From Eudorina sp. 2006-703-Eu-15 (taxonomy: Eukaryota; Chlorophyta; Chlorophyceae; Chlamydomonadales; Volvocaceae), in NCBI GenBank assembly GCA_003117195.1, contig BDSI01000125.1, positions 1 to 64,000 on the forward strand: DNA of 64,000 nt, written 5' to 3'. The position numbers were made by a program, and so were the translations under genes. How positions within the stretch are numbered: position 1 is the stretch's first letter; every line of letters starts with the position of its first letter. The notes under the pieces were generated by a model. It was not told where the DNA came from. It saw only the letters and a list, made by a program, of their open reading frames with translations, and ran no database searches. Positions 53,699 through 64,000 of this stretch are shown here, one piece after another.

Positions 53699-56600
53699 AT
53701 GTTGAGATTATGTTCCGCAGGGCCTGTGCGGCTCCCAGGCCCTTGCAGTCGGAGTTGCGGCGCTCGGCTGCTCACACCAATTGCACCGGGCTGGACTCGC
53801 CCCGGAGTGCTGCCTATTCCTCATTACACAAGACTTTCCTTTCGTCTTTGCGCCAAACGTGGCAGACGTAAGACGGTGTGCCGGAACTGTTGGACCGCCA
53901 GGACGCAGCATGCTCGTCCCGACAGCGACTTTGCTTGACCAGCGAACTTTGACTATCCCGCCATGCCTGCCATTTGCTGCAGCACGGAAGGATCAATCTG
54001 GACAGCAACCACCTGCAACGCCTGCTCCAGGTACGGTACTTGCCCTCCCGTCCGCCTCCCCCTCCTGCGCGGTATTTTCGTTCTCGCCGGGAAAAAACCT
54101 GCCCGACCACGGCGACTGCCCTTTAGCCTACTGGACCTATTGGGAAATGCACCTGTACCAAACGCGTTTGCGGTTCCGGTTGCCAGCGGTGGCGGAGGCC
54201 CTCCGAGAGGCCAAGCCAACAGCCCCTGTGGTGTCTGGACCACACGACCCATCAACGATACAAGCATGCACTATGCCCTACGTCGGCATCCCGCTTCGCT
54301 CGCCGTCCTGTCGCATACACCCACGGCGCGGACGCGGCCGGCCGCAAAGCGCCTCCCCCCGGCGAAGAGGCTGCGGGTTTTCCCTGCCCCAGCCGCCGCC
54401 GCTGGCCTCATACGTTCCTCCTCCCCTCTGCGCTCCCGCTCCCTGCGCCCCGATTCGCCCCGCAGAGGCCGCGGAGGGCGGTGATGGCGCGGAGGCGGGC
54501 GACAAGCCGCGTCGTGGGCGTCGGAGCCGTAAGGACAAGGAGAAGGACGAGGCGAGGGACCTGCTGGAGAGCCAACAGATCGACATGGAGGTGGGGTCTG
54601 AGGGCTGAGGGGGGGCGTGGACTGTGTCTGGGGAAATGAAGTCGAGGGACGCGACCTGACGTTGCTGTCATGTTGGAGCGCATCGCGGACTGTTTGAACG
54701 GGTGCCCCGCCGGGAGTGGGGTTGACGGGGCTGCCCAAGGGGCCCCCAACTTGTAAGCGGTCGTTTTTGGCCACACCCTCCTTGTAAGCGGTCGTTTTTG
54801 GCCACACCCTCCTTGTAAGCGGTCGTTTTTGGCCACACCCTCCTTGTAAGCGGTCGTTTTTGGCCACACCCTCCTTGTAAGCGGTCGTTTTTGGCCACAC
54901 CCTCTTGCGCTGCCCCCGCCCCTCCTTCACCTCACAATCGCCATCACCCTCGTCGCATGTTCCAACACGTCAGCTCCCAAACACTCCCGTGTGGCCCCCC
55001 ACAGGTCCTGGAGGAGTTCAAGGCGCGGGCGGCCGCTGAGGAGGCGGCCCGCCGGGCGGCCATGGGCGACTCGAGTGAGGATGACCCGCGCCGCCTCAAT
55101 TTCCACAGGTGGGTGTGTTTAATGAGAGTCCCACACAGGCTTAGCACAGGTGAGTTAAATTGAAAAAGGAAAGAAACCTGAAACGAACCCGGGCACACCC
55201 AGAAATACCGGGGCACAGGTGGGTGTGGGTGTGGGTGTGGCTGGGGGGCTGCGATCTGGGTCGGCCCGGCTTGCGGCCCCATGCCTCAACACCCGCTTGT
55301 CCGGGCCTCTGTTGTCGCCCCTTTTGCCCCTCACGATCCCGGATAAGGCTGGAGGTTGCGGGGCCCGCCTTGAGGTGGATTTGATCGGGTCAGGTATTTG
55401 GGTTTCGTGGGTCCAGGGCATCGCCCGGGGCAAAACCTCCACCCCTCCCCCTCGGCACCTACCGTCCTCGTGTTCGCCCTTGTTCCTTTGTGTTGCATCT
55501 CACCTGCCACCCCCCCTCCCCTCCGCTGCGTGTCTGGGCTGTTCCTTTTTAACTTCCCTTCCTCACCTCCTGTACTCTCCTCCTCGCCCCCCATCCGACC
55601 CACCGCAACCAAATCCCAACGTCCTCCTCAGGTCTCTGCTGCTGGCCTCCCAGCGGGGTCTCACGGGGGAGTGCGCCCGCATCATCGACTCCATGGTGGA
55701 TGCAGGGCTGCCGCCCGGGCCGCGTGCCGTACACGTGTGGGCCTACTCGTACATCCAGATCGGGGACGGGCCCGGCGCCCGCAGGATCGCGGAGGAGGGG
55801 CGGGAGCTGTACGGTGGGTCGTCAGGGCCCGAGGGGGGCGGCAGAGGGGTGACGGAGGCGGGGGGGAGGGGGGGGATTGGGAGGAAACTGCCCCGGGGGG
55901 CGGGGCCGCGGGAGCGTCCGCGGATTGGGGGACAAAGGGCCCGGTCCGCGGGGCAAGGAGCAGAACAGAGGTCCGCGGGGCAAGGAGCAGAACAGAGGTC
56001 CGCGGGGCAAGGAGCAGAACAGAGGTCCGCGGGGCAAGGAGCAGAACAGAGGTCCGCGGGGCAAGGAGCAGAACAGAGGTCCGCGGGGCAAGGAGCAGAA
56101 CAGAGGTCCGCGGGGCAAGGAGAGAGGAGCCGCTGAGAGGTTGATCTCTTCAAGGGATAAGGAGCACGGAGGGCCACTGTACGACCTTTCTAGCGCTCGT
56201 GTGCATACATGCCTGTTATGAATGCCCCTCCCCTCCCAATGCGCTATGCCCTAGCCTCCCCTGCCCCCTGTTCCTTCCCTCCCCTGCCCCCTGTTCCTTC
56301 CCTCCCCTGCCCCCTGTTCCTTCCCTCCCCTGCCCCCCGCTCCCTCCCGCAGCCGTCAACTGGATCCCCGAGACGTACGTGGCGCTGATGCACGCCGCAC
56401 TGAGCGCCAACCCCGACGGCCCCGACCTCATGGGGGCGCTGGAGATGTGGGTGGCGCAGCAGGACGCGGGCGCGCAGCCGCAGCTGGGCTTCACCTTCCT
56501 GGCCAAGGAGCTGTTCAGGCTGAGGTACAGCGCGCTGGCCATGCAGGTGGGCAGAGGAACGAAATCAGGGGGTGGGGGGGAGGGGTTAGGAGGTAGGGGG

Positions 56601-59600
56601 AGGGAAGGGGTAAAGGGCAACGGGCAGACTCTGCTTCTCCTTTGCGCCGGGGTTCAGCCCTGTCTTGACCCCATGACCGCTCACGGACCGCCCACGGACC
56701 TGCACCGCCCGGTCCGTGACCGACCGTGTCTAATTCCCGCCTTCATCCTTACCCCTATCCTGGCAGCAGCGCAGTTGGAATATGTCTACCAATGTCCTGT
56801 ATCCCCCTTCCCCTCCCTCCCTCTACCAATCTCGTGTTACCCTCCCTCGCCCTGTGTCCCACGTCCCCGGTATCCCTTCCCTGCCCCTCGCGCCAGGTGG
56901 TTTCGGAGGGCTACGCGGCGGGTCTGCAGCCGGATGAGAAGCTGGCGGCGCTGGTGATCGAGCAGCTGTGCAAGCAGGGCCTCATGGTGCGGAAGGGGGG
57001 GGGGCAGTAAGGGAGGGCCGAAGGAGTGCGGGAGCGTGAGAGGAGTGGGGGAGCGTGAAGGGCATTTGGTAGCCTTAGCGGTAGGCAGACGAGGGGGAGG
57101 GCGAGGGGGAGGGCCCGGACGCAGAGGGGGGGGAGGGGCAGGGGGCCGGGATCCGCGCCCTCCCGTCCTCAGCGATAGCACCCATGCGGTGGATCGACCC
57201 CCTCCCCACCTTGCCGCCTTGCCCACATCATCGCTGCGGCTCCTCAGCCGTCACCCTCCCGCCTTACCGATGCTCTACCGCCCCCGCCCCCGCCCCACCT
57301 CGCCTTTCAGATGGAGGCCCGGGCGGAGATGCAGCGGCTGCTGGACGCGGGTCTGGCGGTGGGGCCCGAGCACTACGACACCATCATCCGGCTGGAGGCG
57401 GCGCAGGGCAACCTGGCGGGGGCCAAGGACATGCTGCAGGTGCGCGGTGTGGGGGCGGCGGTGCGGGGGCGGCGGTGCGGGGGCGGCGGGACGGGAGTGC
57501 GGGACGGGAGTGCGGGAGGGGGGGATACAATTGCGAGCTGGACGAGCAGGGCGGGGGTAGAGGCCCGGAAGCGGCCCTGCAGTGTGGGTTTCTTCCTTAC
57601 GGATGAGGGGCGGCGGGGCTCTGGGGCGGGGCAAGGAGGTGAAGGGGGGCCCCGGTGCGCGGGGCAGCTGATGGGTTGGGGGAGCTGTAGCCGGTGTTGC
57701 GACGAGACGCCATGGGGTGGGGTGGGGTGGGGTGGGATGGTGGCCACTGGCGTGAGTAGGAGCGTTGGGGCCCTAGGGCCCCACCCCCCTGTGGCCTCCC
57801 CGGCCCCTCGCGGAAGACCGCACCGCGGCCTGGCCCCACCCCGACCGCGACCGCGATCCCGAACCCGACCCCGACCCTGACCCCACAGACGTACTACAAC
57901 GACACGCGGTTCGTCCCGCCGCGCGCTTCATCGTACACGGCGTTCCTGAAGGGCCTTGTGTCGGCGCTGCGACCCGGCGGCGTCCGCCCCGGCGCCGCCG
58001 GGGGTGGGGAGGAGGAGGGAGCCTCCCCCGCGCCCTCGTCGGGCGGCCGCCTGGCCCTCAGCCCGGACCAGCTGGACCAGCTGCTGACGGCGCTGCGGGA
58101 GGAGATGGTGTCGCGGGGACTGAGGCCGGGCAGGTGCGGCCGGGGTCGCCTCCCTGGCCAGCGCAGAAACATCTGCCAGCCCCAACGCGCCAAACGATAC
58201 AGTTCTCTGTGGCGGCGGCGCACCCCTAATGTCTATCCATTTTCTTATGCCCTAGTGTCTACCCATTTTCCTATACCCCTCCTTATGCGGCACTATATCA
58301 GGGTGGGGATGGGGGCATTCCCAGGGTCGCTCGCTTCGCCCTTTCACTTGACAACGCGCGGAATAACACAACCACAGAAATACTCGATATTCCCTCTCCG
58401 CCCTAGCTTGTTGAGCCTTTTGCCCCCCCCCCCGCCTCACCCCGCCCTCCCCCTCCCCCGCCGGACGAGGTGTCCCGGTCGTACCTCTGCTCTGGCAGCA
58501 GCGCAGCTTCATCGCGTCTACCGAGTCCCTGTTAACACCCCCTCCCAGCAGTTTGAAGCAGTTTGAAATGTCTACCAATTTCCCATACCCCTCCCATACC
58601 CCTCCCCTCCCTCCGCCCCAGGGAGGCCTACGCGGCCATGGTGGAGGCCTTCGCGGTGGTGGGCGAGCTGGACAGCGCCCTGACCGCCTACGAGACCATG
58701 ACCCGCGCCAAGGGCAACCCGGCGCTGATGCGCAAGAAGTACCTGGGGCTGCTTGTGGGTGAGTGGGCGGAGCCCTCCGAGGGGTGGAGTGGGTCGGGGG
58801 GTGGTGAGGGGGAAGGGGCGCGGGGCCTGCTGGCGGGCGCTGGTGCCGGCTGGTGGGAGGAGTTCTAGGGTTTCCGCTGCACCTCTTGACGGCTGTTGTA
58901 CGGTAGCCGTACACGATGCCTTCGGGTCACCGCACCCCTGCAACCAGATTGTCGGATGATGATGTTACCAAACCGGTTCGCCCAAACCCCGCCAACACCT
59001 CAACCCGCGTCCGCTCCCCGCGCCCCGCGCACCTCCGCCTTCGTGACAGCGAGGTCTCGAATAAAATTACCGATTGCGCACCTCCCCCCTCCCCCCTATT
59101 TCTTTTTCAATTTAACCTCCCCCCTTCCCCCCCAATCCATACCTCCCCCCTTCCCTGCCGCAGTCTCGCTGCTGACCTCCGACCGGCCCATCGACGCGCT
59201 CCGGCTGCTGCGCGACTGCTCCACCACCCCCTCCTTCTCGGACGCGCGCAGCTGCGTCTCCCTGCCGCCCACCGCCTCCGCACCGCTGCCCGACCCCGCG
59301 GCGGCCGGCCGCTCGCCGCTCACCTCCTGGCTGCCCGCCCACTACCCGGTCATGCGGGAGCGGAGGGGCCAGCGGGCCAGTGTGCTGTCCTTCATGAGGG
59401 AGGCTGACCTGGTGAGAATATGAGTGTGGAAGGGGGGTTGTAGGAAACTAGTAGACATATTCCACTGCGCTGCTGCCAGAGCAAAAGGAAGGGGGGGAGC
59501 GCGGGCGCTTCGCGCTTTGGGTTTCGCTGTGTTAGGGGGTTCGAAACGGAGGGAGGATGGTTGGGTGGGTGGGTGGGTTTGGACTGGGAGCGTTTGACGG

Positions 59601-62600
59601 TGGCCGTTTTGTCCCGGTGCTCAGGGCAGGGGGGTTCCTGTCCGCCCCCCGAGTGGCGCTCCGCGATCGCGACTCTTCCTGTTCTTGCGGCTTGGTCATA
59701 CATCCCGCATTCATAATCCTTGCCCTGACTGGCGTTTGTTGTTGCTCCCGCGCCGCCCTTACTGTTCCCTTTCCTCCTTTCCCTCTTCCCTGTCGCCCCC
59801 CTCCCCTCCCCCGCAGTCGAGCCGGCGGGTGGTGGACGGTGTGGTGCTGGGTCTGGGCGGGTGTGTGGTGACGGAGGAGGGGCTGTTCGTGCCGCCCTCC
59901 AAGATGTCGCTGGCGGAGCTGCGAGTGGAGCTGACGGCGGGGGGAGCCGACCCCGCCACGGTGGCGCAGTCGGGGAGGAAGGAGCTGCAGAAGATGGTCA
60001 AGGTGTGGCGGACACACGGGCGCGGGGGGGGGTGGCGGCGCCGGGGCCCGGGGGGAAGGCTCTCCACTTGGGGGCAGGGGTGGAGTGCAATTCAGGGTGA
60101 GGAATGGGGAGGGCGAGGGAAGGTAGGGAGAGGTAGGGCAGGCGAGGGAAATTGGCAGACATGTAGGGCATACATGAGAGGTAGGGAAAAGGGGGGAAGG
60201 TAACGGACATTGGTACACCGGGGAGGGAGGGGACGGGGGCAGTGCGAGCTTGCGTACAGGGGCTGGAGTGGACTCCGCTCCCGGCGCGCAGAGTATCCTG
60301 TGCGCCGACGCCCATCGGTTGACAGTCGGGCCCCCGCACATTCCCCCTCATTGCTCCTCGTCCCTCCTTCCCCCCTCGTTTCACCACGTGCTGTCAGTCC
60401 CACCCCCGGGCTATCCGCCCTCATTGTGTTGGCAAGCAACGCGCCTACCCGACGCCCCCTCCGCCCTGCCATCTACATCCCCGCCCCTCCCCCTGCCTTC
60501 GGCCCCCTTCAGGACCGCCGAGAGCGGCTCCCCACCGGTATCCTGGAGATGCAGGCGCAGCTGGAGGCGCTGGTGTCAGCCCGGGAGGAGGAGGAGCGGC
60601 GGGCGGCGGAGGAGGAGGCGGCGGGGTACGCGGGTGGTGGGGTCCAGGTCCCGCCCCCGGGAGAAGGGAATGAAGGCGTGATGGGGTTTCACAAACGGGG
60701 ATGATTGCGGCGGCAGTGGGGTGGGGCGGCCACCGTTACAGCGCTGCGGCAGGAGCGGTGACAGTGCGCTCCCAGGGCCGCTGTTGGCACGGGTCCTCCT
60801 GAACGTCCCCGCCCGCCTCGTTCACGCTATGCGAACTGGAGTATCTCCGTATCCGTGCTTGGGCAGTCGGCGCGGTTTGTGTATTTGTGTTGGTGCACCA
60901 ATGCTCATAGCCCTCCTGCCCCGGTGCATCCCATCCTCCCATCCGTCCCGCCGCAGGGATGAGGAGGTGGTCGAGGTGGAGGAGGACGAGTTCGACGACG
61001 AGGAGCCGGGGCTGGACGCCCTGGATGCGGTGGGGGGGGCGTAGGGTGGGGTGGGGTGGGGTGGGGTGGGGGAAAGGGAGAGCGTCCTCGGGATGGGTGG
61101 GTTGGCGGAGGGCGGCGGAGGTCCGCTCGCAGCCGGGGCTCCCGGGCCGATGACATGGTGAGCGGTGGGTGCAGGGTACGTAGAGCTCAGGAGGACCGGC
61201 TCCCCATCCATACGGGATGGCTGGCTGGCTGGCTGGCTGGATGGATGGATTGCCCTGGAGGATGTTACCTACAACGGACTCACCGATAAGGGGGCGCTCG
61301 AGGCCCTTTCGCATCGATTGGGGGAGTCCCTCAGTCAAGGCGGTGGTGAGCTCGGTCCTTCCGCCCCACTGCGCCTCTCCCCCCCCCAGGCTCACCCGCT
61401 GTCAGCCGGCCTCCCTGCGCGCCACCACCGCAACCCTCCCCCTGTCCTTATCCCTTGCCTGTCAATGGGCCTGCACGCCTGTGTCCCATGTCCTCATGTA
61501 CCCCTCCATGTTGGTCCCTCTCCTCTTAGGCCCCTGCCCCGCTCCACGCCTCCCCGCCCTCGCGCTCCCTCTGCCTCCCTCCCCTCCCCTTGGCACGTGG
61601 TCCAGAACATCGCGGACATCATCGCGGACGAGGGCACGTTCGAGGGCGGGGAGTCGCTGGAGGACAGCGCCACCTTCCGGGCGGCGGCGGGGGGCCGGCT
61701 CAGTCTGGCGGAGGAGGCGGTGGCGCCGGAGGACGAGGAGGAGGTCGACGACGAGGAGGTGCGGAGGGCGGAGGCTGGGAGGAGGAGGTGTGGGTGGAGG
61801 GGTGGTGGTGGACTGTTTCGGGTAGTGGGCTTGAATGTAGTGTGGCCGTGGGGAAGGGTTGCGGGGGTAAGCTTCACGCTTTCCCGCGTTTCCCCATTCC
61901 CCTACGCCGAACCCCTTACCTGCTTCCCCCCTGCCCTCATTGCCGCTCTGGCAGCAGCGCAGCTTCAACAGTTGACAAATGTCCGATTGGCCCCTTGCGC
62001 TCTCCTCTCCTCTCCGTACACCCAGGACGATGACGAGGAGGATGACGACATGGAGGAGGCCTTCTCGGAGGACATGCCCGCGGCCGGGGGGCAGCGCCGC
62101 CGCCGCCGGCCCCGCCGCCGCGGCGCCGACGAGGAGGAGGAGGACGACGAGGAGGACGACGACGAGGTGATGGGCGGGCTGGACGACGGCGGCGCGCCCC
62201 CGCTGGGCGATGGGCTGGGTCCCACCAGCGGCCCCGAGGACCTGGACTGGGAGCTGGAGCGGGGCCGGGCGGGGGCGGAGGAGGAGGACGACGCGCTGAT
62301 CCTGGACCAGCTGCTGAGCCTGTCCGTGATGGACAGCTCGCGGTACAACCCCACCGCGGGTAAGTGGGTGGAGGGGGCGTGTGGGTGGGTGGATGGGTGG
62401 GAGAGATGGGGGGTTGGGGTAAAGAAGGTTGGTGGAGGGCGCGACTTTTGCGCTGTTTGCCAGAGCTGATGGCGGGGTCGGCTTCTGGGTGGGCGGGACA
62501 GGTGGGAGAGGTGGCGTGGCGGGGCCTGAGGGGGGACCCGATGAGGAAGGGGCGCCGCCAGGGGAACGGGAATCCCAAGGCGGCGGAATGTGTGACGGAA

Positions 62601-63918
62601 ATGCTTGCTTTGCTTTGAAGCGGCAACCCGGCAGCCAACGGCGGCAGCTGCCGCTGTCGACACCGCTGCGGTGCGCTCTGCTGCGACGGTATCATAACTC
62701 GATACCGTTCTAGTTGGTATCTAGAACGGTATCTAGTCGGGGTTTCGAAGACCCGGCAATCCTGAACCCCACCTCCCACCCCTTCCCCCTCCTCCCTCGC
62801 TCCGTCCGTCGGTTCCCCCGTGCTGGTCAGGCATGGCGGTCGCGATGCGGCTGCTGGAGCTGTGGGTGGCCGTGGGCTGCTCGCCCACCCCCGCCGACCT
62901 GCTGACCCTGTACGAGGGCGCCACCCTGGAGGAGCACCCCCGCTGCTGCGCCGACCTGTCGGAGCAGCTGCCGGCGCTGGTGGCGGCGGGGCAGGTGGGC
63001 CCCGAGCAGCTCACCGAGATGATGGTCACCCTGGCCAACGTGTGTCTGCGGCCCGGCAACGCGGATGCGGACGCGGCGGACCGGGTGGTGACGGTGATGG
63101 AGGACAATAAGCTGACGGTGGGTTGGGTTGGGTTGGGTTGGGTTGGGGTGGAGTGGGTGGGGTGGGGTGGGTAGGGGGTATAGGAAATTGGTAGACAATA
63201 TGGGTAGGGGGTGGATGGGGGGTGGGGGTGCGATGACTGGTGGAGCTCTTCGCGCCGTCGATGGGAGGAGGCCGAACCGAGGGCGCGAGGCTGTGAGGGG
63301 GGAGATGGGAAGGAGGAGGTGGCGTGGAGAGGGAGGCACAGATGGGGTGGAATGGGGACCGAGGGCGGGGCGGGGCGTCGTACCGCGGGGACGGAGATGC
63401 GCTGACGCGGGGGGGGGAAGGGGGGGTAGGGCAAACGGGGGAAGGGGCCTCCCTTGTCGCAACCCTCACCCTCACCTCACCTCACCCGCTCCAGGGGAGT
63501 CCGCTACCCCAGACCGTGGTGTACACGTTGTCCAGGGCATCGTGACGTGGGCTGTGCGATGCGTGCGTGCGTACGGAATAAATAAAGCAACCAATCAACC
63601 ACCTCGCCACGTTTTGAGCCGCGCACCGGTACAGGTCCAGGCATGTGTTGTGAGAAGAGACGCGCCCGACCTAAAACCAAGCACCAATGCACCTACAATG
63701 TATTCACCTGCACATTGGAAAACATTATTAAGAGCAACAAGGGTGTGCGCATAGGGCCCACCCCTGTACCTGACGACACGTGGGCGCCCCCTCCCTGGAT
63801 GTGGCGCAGGTCCCCGCCGACGTGTACTCGGGGCTGGAGGCGGCGCTGAACGGGCGGCCCCGCATGCGGGACTCCGTGCTGGGGGTGGCGGGCGGGCAGG
63901 TGGAGGCGGATCTGGAGG
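53699..63918 (+). CDS. PTAC3: PAP1/pTAC3: SAP-domain, PPR-like factor of the plastid-encoded RNA polymerase (3' end outside window)
   Basis: Homologue of plant PAP1/pTAC3, which is bound to plastid RNA polymerase (PEP) and needed for plastid transcription. Exons, all phase-consistent: 53699-53867, 53983-54030, 54466-54590, 55005-55108, 55632-55813, 56353-56546, 56897-56986, 57311-57439, 57889-58133, 58622-58758, 59164-59411, 59817-60002, 60513-60625, 60957-61029, 61606-61758, 62026-62359, 62831-63117, 63810-63918, then onward. The N terminus is Arg-rich without acids, a plausible plastid transit peptide. An AT-hook-like KRGRPRK is formed across the exon 1/2 junction. PPR-like helical pairs follow (CARIIDSMVDAGLPPGPRAV; YVALMHAALSANPDGPDLMG; YAAMVEAFAVVGELDSALTA). 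Then a SAP motif (PPSKMSLAELRVELTAGGAD, ending RKELQKMVK), long Glu/Asp tracts, and C-terminal helices (MAVAMRLLELWVAVGCSPTP) matching the pTAC3 C terminus. The order agrees with Arabidopsis pTAC3. Seventeen introns are seen, many with repeats. Confidence 0.9.
54751..54905. repeat. 31-bp minisatellite, five copies, each with TGTAA
   Basis: Five head-to-tail copies (starts 54751, 54782, 54813, 54844, 54875) of a unit beginning TTGTAAGCGGTCGTTTTTGG, in PAP1 intron 3. Each copy carries the algal polyadenylation motif TGTAA in the sense direction. Confidence 0.93.
55943..56122. repeat. 27-bp minisatellite, six copies plus a partial one
   Basis: Near-perfect tandem copies of a unit starting GGTCCGCGGGGCAAGGAGCA, from 55943 at 27-base spacing, in PAP1 intron 5. 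The unit is a multiple of three, so frames on both strands stay open; the flanking splice sites show it is intronic. Confidence 0.92.
56255..56337. repeat. C/T-rich tandem repeat (about 22 bp unit) before PAP1 exon 6
   Basis: About four copies of CCTGCCCCCTGTTCCTTCCC-type sequence run up to the acceptor of exon 6 (56353), acting as a long polypyrimidine tract. Confidence 0.8.
56758..56806 (+). repeat. Dispersed intronic element copy, PAP1 intron 6
   Basis: CCTGGCAGCAGCGCAGTTGG then AATATGTCTACCAATGTCCT and GTATCCCCC: the two-part form with the GCAGCAGCGCAG leader. It lies about 90 bases before the exon 7 acceptor. Confidence 0.75.
58229..58280 (+). repeat. Two tandem diverged element copies, PAP1 intron 9
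   Basis: TGTCTATCCATTTTCTTATG and TGTCTACCCATTTTCCTATA occur back to back within the intron. Both are recognisable variants of the core. Confidence 0.65.
58485..58592 (+). repeat. Composite element copy next to the PAP1 exon 10 acceptor
   Basis: A GCTCTGGCAGCAGCGCAG leader with a diverged core (58485-58535), then a second copy GTTTGAAATGTCTACCAATT plus TCCCATACCCC (58561-58592). The last core ends about 30 bases before the acceptor at 58621. Confidence 0.75.
59441..59482 (-). repeat. Dispersed element, antisense copy, PAP1 intron 11
   Basis: Reverse complement of the two-part element (core plus GCTCTGGCAGCAGCGCAG leader), starting only 30 bases after the exon 11 donor. Antisense copies in this gene lie toward the 5' splice site. 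Confidence 0.75.
60145..60165 (-). repeat. Dispersed element fragment, antisense, PAP1 intron 12
   Basis: GGGAAATTGGCAGACATGTA is a reverse-strand match to part of the core with a few changes. Short, so less certain. Confidence 0.45.
61945..61985 (+). repeat. Dispersed element leader, PAP1 intron 15
   Basis: GCTCTGGCAGCAGCGCAGCT then TCAACAGTTGACAAATGTCC: the leader is perfect, the core largely lost. It lies about 40 bases before the exon 16 acceptor. Confidence 0.6.
62701..62733. repeat. Perfect 13-bp inverted repeat in PAP1 intron 16
   Basis: Arms GATACCGTTCTAG (62701-62713) and CTAGAACGGTATC (62721-62733) around a seven-base loop, unusually AT-balanced for this region. A third partial copy of the arm (ACGGTATC) lies just upstream at 62686-62693. 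Confidence 0.8.
63174..63207 (-). repeat. Dispersed element, antisense copy, PAP1 intron 17
   Basis: GGGGGTATAGGAAATTGGTA then GACAATATGGG is the reverse complement of the core, about 57 bases after the exon 17 donor. It follows a run of GGGTT/GGGGT units that begins at the donor itself. Confidence 0.7.
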
Positions 63919-64000
63919 GTGAGAGGGTGGGCGGAGGGAGAGGAGGCGGAAGGGGGGGAGGCGGAGGGGGAGGAGGCGGAAGGGTAGGAGGGGGGGCCGA

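Noticed and set aside
53708..53866. Alternative PAP1 start at 53708 in another frame
   Set aside because: It gives a transit-like peptide but needs a 41-base intron to join exon 3. The 53699 start with a 115-base intron fits all phases and creates the KRGRPRK motif.
54751..54905. CRISPR-like array
   Set aside because: The 31-bp copies are contiguous with no unique spacers and lie in a eukaryotic intron, so this is a minisatellite.

Overview
The window looks like nuclear DNA of a chlorophyte green alga, most likely volvocine (Chlamydomonas-like). The evidence is very high GC, dense GT-AG introns with C-rich polypyrimidine tracts, alanine/glycine/serine low-complexity inserts inside conserved proteins, TGTAA-type polyadenylation motifs, and a plastid (thylakoid Tat signal, plastid RNA polymerase factor) plus plant-type trafficking genes. 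Nothing resembles a prokaryotic operon, virus or CRISPR array, and I saw no transposase or reverse transcriptase. Exon models were built by hand from splice sites, reading-frame phase and remembered family similarity; no search was run.

Layout. 1-2963: no gene found, probably includes the 3' UTR of the next gene. 2964-13903 (-): TPLATE, a subunit of the TSET/TPLATE endocytic adaptor complex, about 18 exons; the 5' two thirds is clean, the 3' third carries several frame breaks. 14912-16726 (-): small Tat-targeted thylakoid-lumen protein of unknown function. 16997-32101 (+): one apparent giant gene, about 4,700 residues of Ser/Pro/Ala/Gly-rich disordered protein, with a last exon of 6.9 kb. 33246-35877 (-): F-box protein with an FBA domain. 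36941-42131 (-): leucine-rich-repeat protein. 43295-48220 (-): 1,048-residue F-box protein of unfamiliar architecture. 48682-52332 (+): RNA polymerase III subunit RPC4. 53699 to the right edge (+): PAP1/pTAC3, a SAP-domain, PPR-like protein of the plastid-encoded RNA polymerase, incomplete at the window edge.

The genes do not form one pathway. They cover endocytosis (TPLATE), ubiquitin ligase substrate recognition (two F-box genes flanking the LRR gene, all on the minus strand), nuclear Pol III transcription (RPC4) and plastid transcription (PAP1). Two divergent intergenic spaces (16727-16996 and 48221-48681) are candidate bidirectional promoters; one convergent space (32102-33245) contains facing polyadenylation motifs.

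The most notable non-gene signal is a short dispersed element (core TGTCTACCAATTTCCTATAC, sometimes preceded by GCTCTGGCAGCAGCGCAG) found repeatedly inside introns of TPLATE, RPC4 and PAP1: sense copies mostly lie toward the 3' splice site and antisense copies toward the 5' splice site, the pattern expected of an introner-like or MITE-like element. Introns and intergenic spaces also hold many minisatellites, including a 160-bp (GGGGT)32 tract abutting a splice acceptor and a 31-bp repeat that carries five TGTAA motifs in a PAP1 intron.
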